From: Frondihabitans peucedani
Lineage (GTDB): Bacteria; Actinomycetota; Actinomycetes; Actinomycetales; Microbacteriaceae
Length of the DNA stretch: 64,000 bases
Assembly (NCBI RefSeq): GCF_039537585.1
Contig: NZ_BAABAU010000004.1
Location: 248,001 to 312,000 of the forward strand
Reading direction: 5' to 3'
In this document: piece by piece, positions 63,656-64,000 of the stretch
Position numbering within the stretch: the stretch's first letter is position 1
How the letters are laid out: each line of letters opens with the position of its first letter
Made by a program: the position numbers and the translations under genes
The notes under the pieces: generated by a model
The model's input: the letters and a program-made list of their open reading frames with translations, nothing else
The model's database searches: none
What the model was told of the DNA's origin: nothing

Positions 63656-64000
63656 CTAAGAACCTCGAGAGACGGCGAAGAGACCGGCGACTCCGGCCAA
63701 ATAGAGGCCGAGGACGACGAGGGAGTCGACCCCCATTCCCAACACGCGGCGCTTGGGGCGGAAGATGAGCCCGACGATGTAGACGAGAGTCAACAGAGCT
63801 GCGATCGCTGTCAGGTAGATGTCGCTGGGATTCGCTTGCGGTAAGACAGCCTTTCCAGAGATGACCGTGGCCAGAAGGAACAGCACCGGGAGGAACGCGT
63901 TTCCGCCGAAGATGTCACTGACAGCAAGGTTGTCGTCGCTTTGCTTCACTGCCTGCAGCCCGGTGGAGATTTCCGGCAACGAGGTCGCCAGTGCGAGGAC
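63656..64000 (-). CDS. C-terminal part of a CaCA-type sodium/calcium exchanger (cut by window edge)
   Basis: The minus-strand frame is open to the right edge, and the visible part reads LATSLPEISTGLQAVKQSDD, then NLAVSDIFGGNAFLPVLFLL. The alpha-repeat signature (SLPE plus a GGNAF-type segment) identifies a cation/Ca2+ exchanger half. Three more hydrophobic segments follow, to the stop at 63656. Convergent with the carbonic anhydrase. Whether it belongs to the island is open. Confidence 0.78.
   Translation of the reverse strand, partial: VLALATSLPEISTGLQAVKQSDDNLAVSDIFGGNAFLPVLFLLATVISGKAVLPQANPSDIYLTAIAALLTLVYIVGLIFRPKRRVLGMGVDSLVVLGLYLAGVAGLFAVSRGS

Larger units (their letters stand above)
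53072..64000. mobile_element. Candidate genomic island 3' of tRNA-Gly (right end outside window)
   Basis: Starting at the tRNA 3' end, the DNA holds palindromes, decayed and truncated genes, and then an accessory stress/bioenergetics block. The octamer GATCCTGC/GCAGGATC, seen about 40 times in the preceding 53 kb, occurs once here (53945). A/T-ending codons are more frequent. No integrase is visible and the other boundary lies beyond 64 kb, so the extent is uncertain. Confidence 0.45.

Noticed and set aside
53072-64000. Insertion sequence or integrase in the island
   Set aside because: I looked for transposase or integrase motifs in all open frames of this part and found none, so mobility is inferred only from context.

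Overview
The window is high-GC actinobacterial chromosome, most likely from the family Microbacteriaceae. The main evidence is a complete C50-carotenoid gene set (crtE-crtB-crtI-crtYe-crtYf-crtEb with idi), an HspR/HAIR-controlled dnaK operon, an actinobacterial Asp23/DUF6286 envelope-stress cluster, many GTGA/ATGA-coupled genes and several apparently leaderless starts. The genus cannot be fixed from this sequence alone.

Layout. 1-6.1 kb: end of a surface-polysaccharide region (three glycosyltransferase-type genes, an O-acyltransferase with an SGNH domain) plus DUF3151 and a SpoU rRNA/tRNA methyltransferase. 6.1-14.6 kb: housekeeping genes (HAD phosphatase, septum-formation protein, pyrE, xthA, AEC transporter, hydrolase, threonine aldolase, nitroreductase). 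14.7-22.0 kb: two related secreted Ig-like proteins and a DUF3060 lipoprotein around trpF-clpB. 22.0-26.2 kb: small and hypothetical genes, an RsmC-like methyltransferase, DUF1206 and an APH-fold kinase. 26.2-30.3 kb: dnaK-grpE-dnaJ-hspR, with HAIR operators here and at clpB. 30.4-35.1 kb: a structured RNA candidate, then a four-gene coupled unit of response regulator, histidine kinase, membrane partner and MFS transporter. 35.1-40.6 kb: Eis-like acetyltransferase, PEP-mutase/isocitrate-lyase family enzyme, VOC protein, YihY, DUF3618, holin-like and YtxH-like proteins. 40.7-46.7 kb: carotenoid cluster. 46.7-48.4 kb: dcd and a quinone oxidoreductase. 48.5-52.7 kb: divergent Asp23/AmaP-like cluster and ECF sigma operon. 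53.0 kb: tRNA-Gly(CCC).

Downstream of the tRNA the character changes: overlapping palindromes, a truncated UvrD-type helicase and frameshifted remains, then an accessory block (55.0-63.6 kb). The block holds an NmrA-like protein, a solitary ATP synthase subunit a, a tiny YT-D repeat protein, a solitary cytochrome oxidase subunit I coupled to a short-chain dehydrogenase, a MarR regulator, a GH15 glycosidase and a beta carbonic anhydrase. Four palindromes of the form TTGCG-N4-CGCAA (one has a last-base mismatch) lie at the promoters of this block. I read it as one MarR-controlled stress or bioenergetic island, and it is the most interesting part of the window.

Two DNA-level signals cut across genes. 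The octamer GATCCTGC/GCAGGATC occurs about 40 times before the tRNA and almost never after it. A family of inverted short repeats built on AATTCAGGATGCAGG is concentrated at 47.4-52.9 kb.
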